Assembly: GCA_014529385.2 (NCBI GenBank)
Contig: CM043942.1
Span: 51,524,774 to 51,588,773 of the forward strand
From: Adiantum capillus-veneris
Taxonomy: Eukaryota > Streptophyta > Polypodiopsida > Polypodiales > Pteridaceae
Reading direction: 5' to 3'
DNA length: 64,000 nt
In this document: piece after piece, positions 23,123 through 35,460 of the stretch
Layout of the letters: every line of letters begins with the position of its first letter
Position numbering within the stretch: the first letter of the stretch is position 1
Notes under the pieces: generated by a model
What the model was told of the DNA's origin: nothing
Databases searched by the model: none
Seen by the model: the letters and a program-made list of their open reading frames with translations, nothing else
Program-made: the position numbers and the translations under genes

Positions 23123-23527
23123 ATTTGGTTTCTCTTTTCTTGCTTAAGAAGAGATGTCCTTAAGTAGCCTATAAATGGTTGGTTTTGTTAATTATATTAG
23201 GGTAAGTGGGACTGGGATCTAGTAACGATTTTGTTGCAGCCCACTATGTGGGGTATGGTGCACACCTCGGGAGCTTTGGTCTTAATAATGGAGTCTCTTT
23301 AGACTTTCCTACGGCTTTACCATTATTGAGCCATAAGAAGTCTGAAAGGAGCTATCCCTCGGCAATGCTGCAATATTAGACCCACCTCACTACTCTCTAT
23401 AATTAACCGAATTCCAGTCGTGGGTATAGATACCTTAGGGCCGAAATTTTCAAAGGCTAAGAGGAGTAGCAACTGAAGTTTTGAATTGCCAAAAAGTACA
23501 TTAAACAAACATATAAGTTTAATTAAC

Positions 23528-24180
23528 ATGGCCGACCATAGTCAAGAGAGTAGAATGAACATTGATAGCTTTGATTTTGCACGTGAAGGTGCTAATGATG
23601 GTGCCCCCATGTTTGTTAACTACCTTGTTACTAGGTTGCAGCAAGCCATGGGTAACCCTACCTTGCAAGCCGAAGTTTTCAACAACTTCGTGCTTATGGG
23701 ATAACCCTTCCTCTTCAAATAGGAGAGAGAGCTTAGGAGGTCTCTTGAAGAGACTCCCAAAAGAAGACTCTCTCCCATTCCAGAGGAGGAATCCAAGGAA
23801 CGAGAAAGCACTGAATCCCTAAGTTCATATGAAGATTTGGCTCCAAGAAGACGGCGGTCTAGGCGATTGCCAACACCTCCCAAGAGGAAATCTTCAAACC
23901 ATAGTCCGCCGCCGTCTCCTTGCCACTCTGAACGAGAAGAGAGGAAACCAAGGAAGAAAAGGGCAAGGAAGAGGTCACCCTCTTCTCCTTCTTCTTCACC
24001 TTCCTCCTCTTTTGATGAAAGCTATGGCTATTCTCCTAGGGAATACAAGAGGGGAGGACATACCTACCGTTCTTGCCCAAAAAAAATGCTCGCGATGGGA
24101 CTCCTAGAGCTTCCGCCATCGAAGCTCCAAAAGAGGATGTTCATTGCAAAGGAGCAGCTCTCTCCTATGCATGTGGAAGA
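23528..24180 (+). pseudogene. Chromovirus A gag with large internal deletion
   Basis: Begins at ATG 23528 with MADHSQESRMNIDSFDF, matching B's Gag start, then a one-base shift near 23680. The Arg/Ser-rich segment (RRRRSRR...TPPKRK) and SPREYKRGG follow. The whole capsid core and zinc knuckle present in B are missing: the sequence jumps at AGGACAT (about 24056) to the YRSCPKK just after B's knuckle. The junction also shifts the frame. No functional Gag is possible. Confidence 0.85.
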
Positions 24181-27100
24181 ATAAGAGAGCATGATGCCTT
24201 CATCTTGTTTGACCCTGGCTCTACTCACAACTTCATATCAACGGAGTTGTCCACCAAGTTGGGCATTCAAGCTTTCGAGATGGGAGATACTGTAATGACT
24301 GATGCAGCTTTCAAGGGACAACAAGCCTCCGTTACTCCCTTGATTGGGAAGTTGAGGCTTCATGTTCAAAGCTATGTCGACAAAGAAGACTTCTTCATCT
24401 CTCCTCTCCAACATGAGGATGCTATCCTAGGGGCACCATGGTTCGACCGCATGGCTGCCAACATAAAGTTTCCTGAAAGGAGAATTTACTTCACTTTACA
24501 GGGACAAGAATATGTATATAGATGCTAATGAGCCCGGTCGCACTATTCCACTTGTAAATCTTCCTGTTTTTGACAAATCAATGAAGAGCTCAGTTTCTGC
24601 GTACATGATTTTTGTCAAAGAGTCTCAAAAAGGTTCTAATGATTATCAAAAGTAGATGGTAGGAATCAAGAAGAGTTAGACTTGTCTAATTTTCTAAAAG
24701 GATTCCAAGATGTGTTCAATGATGATATCCCTATGGACTTACCTTCAAAACGAGGGGATGATGACCATCCCATTGAGCTTATCCCAGCAAGCTCACAGCC
24801 TAACAAACCTCCTTATTGAGTTTCTCAAGCTCAATAGGAGGAGATCATGAGGCAAGTACAATAATTGGTAGACAAAGGTATGGTGAGGCCTAGCTCCTCT
24901 CCCTTTTGTTCTCCGTTCTTTTAGTGCAAAAGAAAGATGGAACATACCGTATGTGTGTGGACTATCGTGCACTAAACCATATGACTATCAAAAATAGATT
25001 CCCCGTGCCTTGGGTAGAAGATCTGTTTGATAAGCTACAAGCCTCTACCTACTTCAGTAGGATTGACCTTAAAAGTGGCTATCATCAAATAAGGATAGTG
25101 GATGAAGATATCCTAAAGACCGCGTTTCGTACAACGTCGGTCTTTATGAATATCTAGTCATGCCTTTTGGCTTGACCAACGCACCAGCCATGTTCAATCG
25201 TCTAATGGAGAAGATCTTTAGACCTTACTGTAAATTAACTGGAGGTTTCTTCGATGATATTATCATCTACTCCAAGTCTTTGGAGGAACATAACAATGAT
25301 TTGTCAAGCGCTAAGGAAGAATAATCTTCTTCTCATCCAAAAGAAAAGAGAATTTTTCCTCTAAAAGATTCAATACTTAGGTCATATTATCTCTCAAGAT
25401 GGTATCCGAATGGATCTATCAAAGTTAGAGGTAATAAAAGCATGGCATAATCCAGGAATCTACATGACCTAAGAAGCTTTATAAGTATGTGTGCATACTA
25501 TAGACGCTTCATAGCAAAATTATCTCAAATAGCAGGACCATTGCTTAACAAAAAATAACGTTAAGTATTCATAGACTGCTAAGGAGCAAAATGCTTTTGA
25601 CAAGCTCAAAGAGAAGCTTACCTCCCAACCAATCCTCATGCTTCCGGATCTCTCAAAACCATTTATGGTCCAATGTGATTCTTGTGGTGATTGCCTTGGA
25701 CCAGTCTTGCTTCAAGAAGGGAACACCATAGCATATGAGAGCCGAAGGCTCAACACAAATGAACGTGTCCTACACATCTATGAGAAAGAGCTTTTAGCTG
25801 TTATTCATGCCCTAGACACGTGGAAGCACTATCTATTGGGGACTCCATTTATTCTACGAACCAACCATCAAAGTCTCAAGTACTTCATGACGCAGACCAA
25901 GCTTTCCGACAAACAAATGAGGTGGGCAAATTTTCTTTTGCAATTTAATTTTCATATTGCTCACATTGCTGGTAAGCACAATCAAGTGGCTGATGCACTT
26001 TCACGATGACCAAAGGTTAATGCAGTGTCAATAGCTACTCACAATGATCTATCTTCTATGATAGATCAGTATGCTACTGACCCTGACTTTAAAGACGTAA
26101 TGTCAGCCCTTGCTTTGGGGAAGAAAGAGGAACCATTCACCTTGCAGGATGGTTATCTTCTCCATGGCAATAGGCTATGTATTACCCATTCCCTTCGTGA
26201 GAAAGTCATGTTTGAATCCCATGCTCCTCCTATGCGGGGATAGACGTATTCAACCTACTCTCCGAGGAGTAGAGACATACTTCTATTGGACTACCATGAA
26301 AGTGGACATACAAGAGTATGTTTCAAATGTGTAGTATGCCAAAAGACTAAGTATGATAGAGGGAAGTAACCTAGATTACTCCAGCCACCATTGACAATCC
26401 TAATTCACTTGGGAGAGTATATCCATGGATTTTATCTTTGGATTACCCAAGTCTATCCATGGGAATACGGAGATATGGACAATATTGACAGGTTTAGCAA
26501 GCAAGCACACTTTATTTATCAAAAAGACTATTAAGGACACAAATGGCTACTTCTTCATATCTCAGATTTTCAAACACCATGGATTGCAACATCATCGTGT
26601 CAAATAGAGATCATAGAATGTTGACTAGTAATTTCTGGAAGGGTCTCTTTGAAAGTTTAGGTACAAGATTGAATTTCTCTTCGGCCTATCACCCACAAAC
26701 GGATGGCCAAAGTGAGATAGCCAATCTTACAATACTTGATCTACTAAAGACTTATGTTATAGAAGTAGATCAATGCTCACAATGGGAAAGGTATTTACCT
26801 CTTGTAAAGTATGCATACAATAATAATGTACATACTTCTATAGGAAAAGCACCTTTTGAAATCATTGAGGGAAGATCTAAAAGTCCCTTGCTACTTAAGG
26901 TACATGGGAATATCTTCGCTGCTGATGAGTATAGCCGTGACCTACAAGAATCTTTTCAAAAGATTAAGGAGGCTATATCCATCTCTCAACAAAGGCAAAA
27001 AGTTGTTGCTGATAAGCACAGAAGGGCATTAACGTTCAAAGAAAACGATTGGGTCTTACTCAAGTTCCCCAAGGCTCGATTAAGGCAAACGAAGGGCAAA

Positions 27101-27442
27101 AATCCTACGGGCCATCAAAAGTATTATGCTAAACTAGAAAAAAGATTCTATGGCCCTTTTCAAATTTTGAAGCCAATCAACGAGATGGCTTACCAACTTA
27201 AATTGCCCAACCATTGGCTCATACACAATGCTTTTCATGTGAGTCTACTTAAGCCCTACAAAGGAGAGCCACCAAGTGAACCAATTATTGAAGACCCTCC
27301 CAAAGTAGAAGATCAAGAAGAGGTGCTACAACCCGAAGCTGTCCTTCGACATGAAGATAAGGTACTGCGACATGGTAAGATTATCCGTCGGTATCTTATT
27401 AAGTTCAAAACTATCCTTTTGAAGATGCTAAAATGGATCTAA
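24181..27442 (+). pseudogene. Chromovirus A pol with chromodomain, broken
   Basis: The protease has FDPGSTHNFIS (about 24208). The RT has [16 protein letters not shown] (about 24930), [12 protein letters not shown] (about 25150) and [11 protein letters not shown] (about 25240). RNase H starts near 25640. The integrase core has AYHPQTDGQSEIAN (about 26680). The C-terminus has HNAFHVSLLKPYKG and then a chromodomain-like stretch (about 27325-27440, PEAVLRHEDKVLRHGKIIRR). Frames break near 24525, 24840, 25155, 25545, 26240 and 26600. The chromodomain would direct integration to particular chromatin. Stop codons replace several conserved residues. Confidence 0.9.
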
Positions 27443-27763
27443 GGAGTACAACTTAAGGATAGTATGAACCTTATCACTGCTTACAATGCTACATTAGAGT
27501 AAGCAAATGTACAAATTTCTTTTTAATGACCAATATTTTTGTCTTATAAGAGTAGTTCTCTTTTTATTGTGCACAAATATAAGTAGTATGCATGCTTAGA
27601 ATCATGTTTGGTTGACAACGTCTCTCAAACACCAAGTAGAACTTGTCATTCTACTTTGGCATTATGATATGGACTAAAGAGCATACATGCTTGCGGAAGC
27701 TATGTCTCCCAAGCACCAAATGGATTAGTCATCCATCTTGGAATGATGTCATAGGGTAAAAAG

Positions 27764-28477
27764 TGTTAAGTATGGAGCCAGATTTACCCCTTGTAATTTT
27801 CTCTGGTAAAAGCGCACATTTGTAAGGCCCCCATTATGAGGAGAAGCCATCGTGCGTGAAGGAAAATCACTCACCGGAAATAAAAATCACTTGCCGGAAA
27901 CCAAAATTTTCACGGCCAAAAATCAGGGGCCGGAATATTATGGCCGGACGGCGACCGGAAAGCAGTCGGTTGGCCGTTGGCCGGTGGGTGGCCGGTGGTC
28001 GGAAGAAGTCAATGGCCGGTGACCGGTGGCCGAATTCAAAAGTGGATTTGTCTACACAAGGGCGGCCACACATAGGCAGATTGGAGGGTCCGATTTGGAC
28101 TTATTCACACAAGGGCGACTACACATGGCTGCCTCTCATAAGAGAGGACAACCCTTTTGGCCTATAAAAGGAGGCCATTTCTACACACATTTCATAGTGT
28201 GAAGTTGATGCAACAAGATGGGTGTAAGGTGGTGAGAGTGAAGCAATGCGGGAGCTCCAAAAGGGTATAATCTCTTTGTAAACTACTTCTTGTTTTGAAG
28301 TACTAAAGCCACTGAGTGGCTGCTTTTTCGTGGACGTAGCCCACATTGGGTGAACCACGTATATTGTGTGTACTCTCTCTCTCTCTCTCTACTCTATAAT
28401 CTCGTGTATGTAAATTTGTCTCTCTCCATTAAGTAATCTACTCAATTATCTATTTAGCTACGTCTTATTTCCTAACA
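27764..28477 (+). mobile_element. Solo LTR (copia-like) nested in chromovirus A
   Basis: A 714-bp unit starting TGTTAAGTATGG and ending CCTAACA, flanked by AAAAG on both sides (27759-27763 and 28478-28482). Element B lacks it at the matching place. It has a TATA box (CTATAAAAGG, about 28160). GTGGACGTAGCCCACATTGG followed by AACCACGTA (about 28331-28361) resembles a motif of many plant copia LTRs. A short (TC)n run follows. The first part (27830-28035) is unusually rich in GGCCGG/CCGG. No coding sequence. It is the product of LTR-LTR recombination. Confidence 0.9.
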
Positions 28478-28565
28478 AAAAGGGACCCTCTACCCGCTAA
28501 GTAACGTAGACTAATGACTAAGAATTTATCTCTTCTACCTCATAGTTGAGGACGATTATGATTTC

Positions 28566-28578
28566 AAGAGAGAGGAAA
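28566..28578 (+). promoter_or_regulatory. Polypurine tract of A
   Basis: AAGAGAGAGGAAA directly before the 3' LTR, also conserved in B and C. Confidence 0.75.
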
Positions 28579-30135
28579 TGTCATAAAATCTAATATCTAC
28601 CTATTCCAAAAAGACTTTCTCATATTGAATTGATCATTTAATATGGGAGAGATAAATGGAAATAAGAGGTAGAATATAGACATGTGCTTACAGATCTATC
28701 TCAACAAGGGGCCAATGGTAAAGGGGCTTAAATGAGAGATGGTCTGTCAAAGAGTAAGGCTACCAATGGAGCTTAGAAGACCTTAGGGTTAGCTTCATTA
28801 AAGACCTCCAAAGGTTAGTGTTAAAAGTCTTTGACCTAAGTTAGGGCTGAGCTTGAGGTGGGAACCCAGCCCAAGCTTGAGATGCTTGTCCTGCTTGAGG
28901 TGCTTGATTAAGGTGCTTGAGGTGCTTGTCATTCTTGAGGTGCTTGATTAAGGTTCTTGAGGTGCTTGACCTGCTGCATCACTAAGGTGCTTGAGGTGCT
29001 TGGACATGCTTGCTTGAGATGCTTGCACCCCTAGTCCAAGTGCTTAGTCATGCTTGATGACTAAGGTGCTTGATCAAAGCAAGTCAAAAATATCCCTACA
29101 AGAGGGGGGGTGAGCCCTTTCCTAGGGGTAGAGAGAGAACACACACTCACACACTCAAGGTGAGCCCAAGCCTAGAGAGGCAGCAAGGACACATGTCAAG
29201 ACCCTACCCATGTTACCTTCATGAGGTGCTTGAATCCTATTGGCTAGGCTTAAAAGGGGTCCAATGATAAATTACCACATTTATTTAATTGCTTTTGCAT
29301 TTATCAAGTCCTCTCTCTCAAGTGGAAAGGGGGACACTTGTCCCAAGACTACCCTTGTTGCTTGATATGCACTAAGGCTGTGATTGGCCAGGGGGGTCGA
29401 CCAAGGAAGCATGGGCCTAGCTTGCACGGTATACTCACCCACACACTCTCACATTCACTCTCATTATGTGCTTGGCAAGTGCAAGAGCTCCATCTCCTTC
29501 TCTAAGCTCCTTGAGAAGTAGTGAGCCTACACTTAGCCTCTCTGGCTATGGGGTGCAAATCCAACCAAGAGACATGCTTCAAAGCTTGAGCTTGCCATCC
29601 TTTTCATCTTCATCATTACTAAGCTATTATGCTATGCTAAAGAAGAGTGATGATAAGTAAGGGAATATCTCTTTCTCGTATACTACTTCTTCTTCCTCTT
29701 CCCTATCCTCACTCCATGCTAGCTCTCTCCCCCTTCGAAGGTGTTTGAGGTCTTGGGACTGAGCCTTGGTCCAGTTAATGTATTCTTCAAAGATTATGCT
29801 ATGCTAGCGGTGCATGAAGCTTTCCATCTTCAACATCACTTAGGTAAAAAAGAACACAAAGATTGTATTGTACGAAGTCTCCTTTAATGGGAGAATCTAT
29901 AATACAAATGCCTATTGGGGAGGGGGGACCGGCTCCACATAAATCCGGTCCTCAATTGTTGTCATGTTCTCTAATTCACTCTCTTGCAAAATTATTGTTC
30001 ATGCCTAGTTAATTAACTATTATTTTTATGTTGCTACCATTAATGAAGTTCACCCATTATGCTCTCAAAGTAATTTCAGCAAATAATTTCTCTTAATTCC
30101 GCTACTCTACAAGTTATTAGGCCATTTCTATTACA
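28579..30135 (+). repeat. 3' LTR of chromovirus A
   Basis: A 1557-bp copy of 21538-23109, TGTCATAAAATC to TTACA, with the CTTGAGGTG minisatellite at about 28870-29080. Confidence 0.9.
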
Positions 30136-31250
30136 ACATTTGTATGCTTTATCTTCACATGAAACATTGGATTCCTTGCCAACATGATAGCATTGTGACT
30201 ATCACAGTGTAATGTAGGCACCTCAACAAAAATTCCCAAGTCTTTCACTAGTCGAGCAAGCCATATAGCTTCCTTGCAAGCCTTTGATGCTGCAATATAC
30301 AGCTTTGATGGTTGACATGGATGTGCAACTCTCAAATGAGATCACCAAGAAACAGTACCACCAATAAAAATGAAGACGCAACCTAAAGTAGACCTCCTTT
30401 TGTCCATATCCCATGCATAATTAGTGTATCCAAGTACATGTGCTTATTTTCTTCCAAACCAAATGCACAATTCCTTTGTACGATTCAGATATCTCATGAC
30501 TCCTTTCACTACCCCCCAATGTTTCTTGCCAGGATTTGACATGTATTGGTTGACCACTCCCATTGCAAAAGCAATATCTAATCATGTACATATCATTGCA
30601 TAATTAAGCTACCAACTGCAAAGAGTATGGCACCTTTGCCATTTTAGCCTTTTCTACATCAAATTTGGGACTATCATTTAGGCATAGTTTCACATATGGA
30701 GGCAGTGGAGTATTCTATGCCTTCCCTCTCTCCATATTGAAATTTTTGAGTGGTTTTTCAATATAATTTGTTGAGATAAGTAAAGCAACTTCTTATATTT
30801 ATCTCGCACAATGTGCATGCCCAAAATATGACCCCAAATATTTCACGTCAAAGCTATCATTCAACTTTTATTTCAAGGAAGCTAACTCATTAATGTTATT
30901 TTCAACAAGTAACATGTCATCCACTTAAAGGATAAAAACCAACAAGCTACCATGCTTTGCTTAACTCGCTTAGTATAGAGGCAATGATCGATGTCACTTC
31001 TTCTATAACCTTGAGAGAGCATAAATGAATCAAACTTATGATACCATTCTCTTGGTGCGTGTTTAAGGCCATAAAGGCTCTTCTTGATCTTACAAACCAA
31101 GTGCTCTCTACCCTTCTCCAAAAACCTTTGTGGTTGCTGCATATATACGTCCTCATGAAGATCATCATGTAAGAATTTAGTCTTAATATCCATCTGGACA
31201 AGTTAAATGTCCCCTTTGGTAGCTAAGGCAAGAACACAATGCAAAGTGGT
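30136..31250 (-). pseudogene. Old Ty1/copia element, RT and RNase H (piece 2 of 3)
   Basis: The minus strand at 31193-30882 encodes copia RT (EDVYMQQPQRF, SLYGLKHAPREWY). 30335-30136 encodes RNase H (AASKACKEAIWLARLVKDLG; CDSHNAIMLARNPMFH). Stops and shifts fill the space between. The RT frame continues to the right at 40057-40156 once B is removed, and RNase H continues to the left at 21537 once A is removed. This is one element carrying two independent insertions. Confidence 0.85.
31246..31250. repeat. TSD of chromovirus B, left copy (GTGGT)
   Basis: GTGGT here and at 40052-40056, exact, flanking B. Confidence 0.88.
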
Positions 31251-32868
31251 TGTAATGTAATTTGCCTATTCAATTTGAGAGTAGCGGAATTTAATGAGAG
31301 TACTTTCAAGAAATGATTTTGTGAGCATAGCGGGTTGACATAATTGAAGATAGCAACATAATCATAGCAATTAGTTAACTTGGCATAGACAATACTTTTG
31401 CAAGAGAGAGAATTTAGAGAACATGACAACAGTTGAGGACCGGATTTATGTGGAGCCGGTCCCCCCTCCAATAGGCATTTGTATTATGATTTCTCCCATA
31501 AAGAGAGACTTGTTACAATACATTCTTTGTGTTCCTTGTGACCTAGGTGAAGCAATGAAGATGGAAAGCTTCATGCATCACCATCATAGCATAACCTAAA
31601 CTTGAAGAAAGCTTTAACTATACCAAGCCTCAGTCCCAAGACCTCAAACACCTTCGAAGGTGGAGAGAGCTAGCAGGGAATGAGGGTAGGGAAGAGGAAG
31701 AAGAAACATTTCGTAGGAGAAAGAATTAGTTCCTCACTTATCATACTCTTGTTGCTAGCATACATAATAGCATAGTAATGAAGAAGAAGGAGATGGCAAG
31801 CTTAAGCATTGAAGCATGGCTCTTGGATGGATTTGCACTCCATAGCCAAGAGTGTTGGTGTAGGCTCTCAACCTCTACTTGCTTGGAGAAGGAGAGGGAG
31901 CTCTTGCACTTTGCATAGTACACAATGAGAGTGTTTGTGAGTGTGTGTGGGTGAGTATACCCCCTAAGCACCCCCTAGCTTGCTTGGGTCGACCCCCCGT
32001 TGTAGCTCATGCTTGAAGCTCATTGGACCCTCCAGGCCTAGCCAATCACAAGCAAAAGCCATTACAAGCAACAGGGATAGCCTTGGGACAAGTGTCCCCC
32101 TTTCCCCTTTGAGAGAGAGGACTTGATAAATTCAAAAACAATTAGATAATTCAAGTAATTTATCATTGGACCCCTTTGAAGCCTAGCCAATAGGCTTCAA
32201 GAAACACATGAAGGTAACATGGGTAGGGACCTGACATGTGTCCTTGCTGCCTCTTCAAGCTGGGGCTTCCCTTGTGAGTGTGAGTGTGTGTTCTCTCTCT
32301 AATCCCTAGGAAAAGGGCTCGCCCCCCTCTTGTAGGGATGCTTTTGACTTTAGGAGCTCAAGCACCTTAGTCATCAAGCATGACAAAGCACTTGGACTAG
32401 GGGGTATTCCCACAAGCATCTTAGGCAAGCATGTCAAGGCACCTCAAGCACCTTAATCAAGCGGCAAGTCAAGCACCTCAAGCATGGAGTAAGTCAAGCA
32501 CCTCAAGCACCTCAAGCAGGACAAACACCTCAAGCACGACAAGCACCCCAAGCAGGTCAAGCACCTCGAGCTTGGGCCGGGTTCCCACCTCAAGCTCAGC
32601 CCTAGCTTACCTAAGGTCAAAGGAATTTTACACACATTATTGGAGGTCTTCAATGAAGCTAACCCTAAGGTCTTATGCTCCATTGGTTAGCCTTGCTCTT
32701 GATAGACCATCTCCCATTTGGGCCCCTTTACTATTGGCCCCGTGTTGAGATAGATCTATAAGCACATATCTATATCTTAACACTTGTTCCTATTTATTCT
32801 CCCACATTAAGTGATCAATTTAATATGAGAAAATCATTTGGGTAGGTTAGATATTAGATTTTATGACA
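31251..32868 (-). repeat. 3' LTR of chromovirus B
   Basis: A 1618-bp copy of 38418-40051. Reads TGTAATG...TGACA on the plus strand. Contains the CAAGCACCT (reverse of CTTGAGGTG) minisatellite at about 32340-32590. Confidence 0.9.
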
Positions 32869-32882
32869 TTACCTCTCTCTTG
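32869..32882 (-). promoter_or_regulatory. Polypurine tract of B
   Basis: On the minus strand AGAGAGAGGTAA precedes the LTR's TGTCAT. Confidence 0.7.
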
Positions 32883-33289
32883 AAATCATAGTCGTCCTCG
32901 ACTATGAGGTAGAAGAGATAAAGCCTCAGTCATTAGTCAATCGTACTTAGAGGGTAGAGGATCCCTTTTTTTTAACCCTACGACATCTTTCCAAGATGGA
33001 TGACTAATCCATTTGGTGCTTGGGAGACATAGCTGCCGCAAGCATGTCTGCTCTTTAGTCCATTTCATTCTCCCAAAGTAGAGTGACAAATTCTACTTGG
33101 TGTTTGAAAGACGTCATCATCACAAACATGATTCTAATCATGCATACTAGTTAAATTTGTGCACAATTAAAAAGAGGACTAGTCATATAAGACAAAAACA
33201 TGAGTCATTTAAAAGACATTTGTACATTTGCTTACTCTAAGGAAGCATTGTAAGCATTGACAAGGTTCATACTATCCTTAAGTTGTACT

Positions 33290-35460
33290 CCTTGCATCCA
33301 TCTAGCATCTTCAAATGGATATTTTTGAACTTAATAAGATACCGTCGGATTATCTTACCATGTCGTAGTACCTTGTCTTCATGCCAAAGGACAGCTTCGG
33401 GTTGTAGCACCTCTTCTTGGTCTTCAACTTCGGGAGGGTCTTCAATAATTGGTTCAGTTGGTGGCTCTCCTTTATAGGCTTAAGTAGGCTTACATGAAAG
33501 GCGTTGTGTATAAGCCAATGGTTGGGCAACTTGAGTTGATAAGCCATCACATTGATGGGCTTCAAGATTTGGAAAGGACCACAGTATCTTTTTCCTAGTT
33601 TAGCATAATACTTTTGATGGCCGTAGGATTTTTGCCCGTCGTTTGCCTTAATCGAGCCTTAGGAAATTTGAGTAAGACCCAATCATTTTCTTTGAACATT
33701 TAAGGCTCTTCTGTGCTTATTAGCAGCAGCTTTTTGCCTTTGTTGAGAGATGGCTATAGCCTCCCTAATCTTTTGAAAAGATTCTTGTAGGTCACGGCTA
33801 TACTCATCGGCGGCGAAGATCTTCCCATGTACTTTGAGTAGCAAGGGACTTTTAGGTCTTCCCTCTATGATCTCGAAAGGTGCTTTCCCCGTAGAAGTAT
33901 GTACAATATTATTGTAGGCATACTCTACTAGAGGTAAATACTTTTTCCATTGTGAGCGTTGATCTACTTCGGTAACATAAGTCTTGAGTAGATCGAGTAT
34001 CGTAAGATTGGCTATCTCACTTTGGCCATCCGTTTGTGGGTGATAGGCCGAAGAGAAATTCAATCTTGTTCCTAGATTTTCAAAGAGACCTTTCCAGAAA
34101 TTACTGGTCATTCTAGGATCTCTATCTGACACGATGGATGTGGGTAATCCATGGTGCTTGAAAATCTGAGATATGAAGAGAGTTGCCATTTGATGTGCCT
34201 TAATAGTCTTTTTGACAGGAATAAAATGTGCTTGCTTGCTAAACCTGTCGACTATTGTCCATATTCCTGTATTCCCATGGATAGACTTGGGTAATCCAAA
34301 GATGAAATCCATGGATATACTCTCCCATGGTGAATTTGGAATAGGCAATGGCTGGAGTAATCCAGGTTGCTTCCCTCTATCATACTTGGTCTTTTGGCAT
34401 ACTACACATTTTGAAACATACTCTTGTATGTCCACTTTCATGGTAGGCCAATAGAAATACGTCTCTACTCCTCGGAGAGTAGGTTGAATTCCTCTATGCC
34501 CTGCATATGGAGGAGCATGGGATTCATACATAACCTTCTCACGAAGGGAATGAGTAACACATAGCCTATTTCCGTGGAGAAGATAACCATCATGCAAGGT
34601 GTGAATGGTTCCTCTTTCTTCCCAAAGCAAGGTCTGACATTATGTCTCTAAAGTCAGGGTCAGTAGCATACTCATCTATCATAGAGGATAGATCATTGTG
34701 AGTAGCTATAGACACCGCATTAACTTTTGGTCGTCGTGAAAGTGCATCGGCAACTTGATTGTGCTTACCAGCTATGTGAGCAATATGGAAATTAAATTGC
34801 GAAGAAAAATTTCCACCTCATTTGTTTGTTGGAAAGTTTGGTTTGCGTCATGAAATACTTGAGACTTTGGTGATCGGTTCGTAGGATAAATGGAGTCCCC
34901 AATAGGTAGTGCTTCCATGTATCTAGGGCATGTAGAATAGCTAAAAGCTCTTTCTCATAAATGCCCAAGACTCATTCATCACTATTGAGCCTTCAGCTCT
35001 CATATGCTATGGCATGCCCTTCTTGAAGAAAACCGCTCCAAGGCAATCACCACACGCATCACATTGGACCTCAAATGGCTTTGAGAGATCCGGAAGCACG
35101 AGGACTGGTTGGGAGGTAAGCTTCTCTTTGAGTTTTTCAAAAGCATTTTGCTCCTTAGCAGTCCATACAAACTTAACGTTCTTCTTTGTTAAGTCGTGTA
35201 GTGGTCCTGCTACTTTAGAGAATTTTGCTATGAAGCGTTTATAGTATGCACACATACCAATAAAGCTTCTTAGCTCATGTAGATTCCTTGGGTTAGGCCA
35301 TGATTTTATTACCTCTAACTTTGATGGATCCATACGAATACCATCGTGAGAGATAATATGACCTAGATATTGAATCTCTTGAAGGAAAGAATTCACTTTT
35401 CTTTTGGTTGAGAAAAAGTTTGTTCTCCCTCAGGCTTGAAAAATCACTTGGAGATGTTGC
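33290..35460 (-). pseudogene. Chromovirus B pol, RNase H-integrase-chromodomain part
   Basis: The minus frame at 35396-35007 covers the RT/RNase H linker and RNase H start (SKPFEVQCDACGDCLGAVF). 34630-33683 is a clean 315-residue integrase stretch: the second zinc-finger cysteine pair (CVVCQKT), the catalytic core with MDFIFGLP, SDRDPRMTSNFW and AYHPQTDGQSEIAN, then the DNA-binding tail. The last part (33565-33290) holds AFHVSLLKP and a frameshifted chromodomain. Breaks occur near 35000, 34630, 33680, 33565 and 33490. Compared with A and C this is the longest uninterrupted integrase. Confidence 0.9.

Larger units (their letters stand above)
21538..30135 (+). mobile_element. Chromovirus A (Ty3/gypsy with chromodomain), inserted in copia
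   Basis: An 8.6-kb element with long LTRs, a Met-tRNA primer site, gag, and pol in gypsy order (protease, RT, RNase H, integrase, chromodomain). It has a purine tract and a solo LTR nested before its 3' LTR. It is the same family as B (31251-40051) and C (50040-57219). A 779-bp deletion in gag plus many stops make it non-autonomous. Confidence 0.9.
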
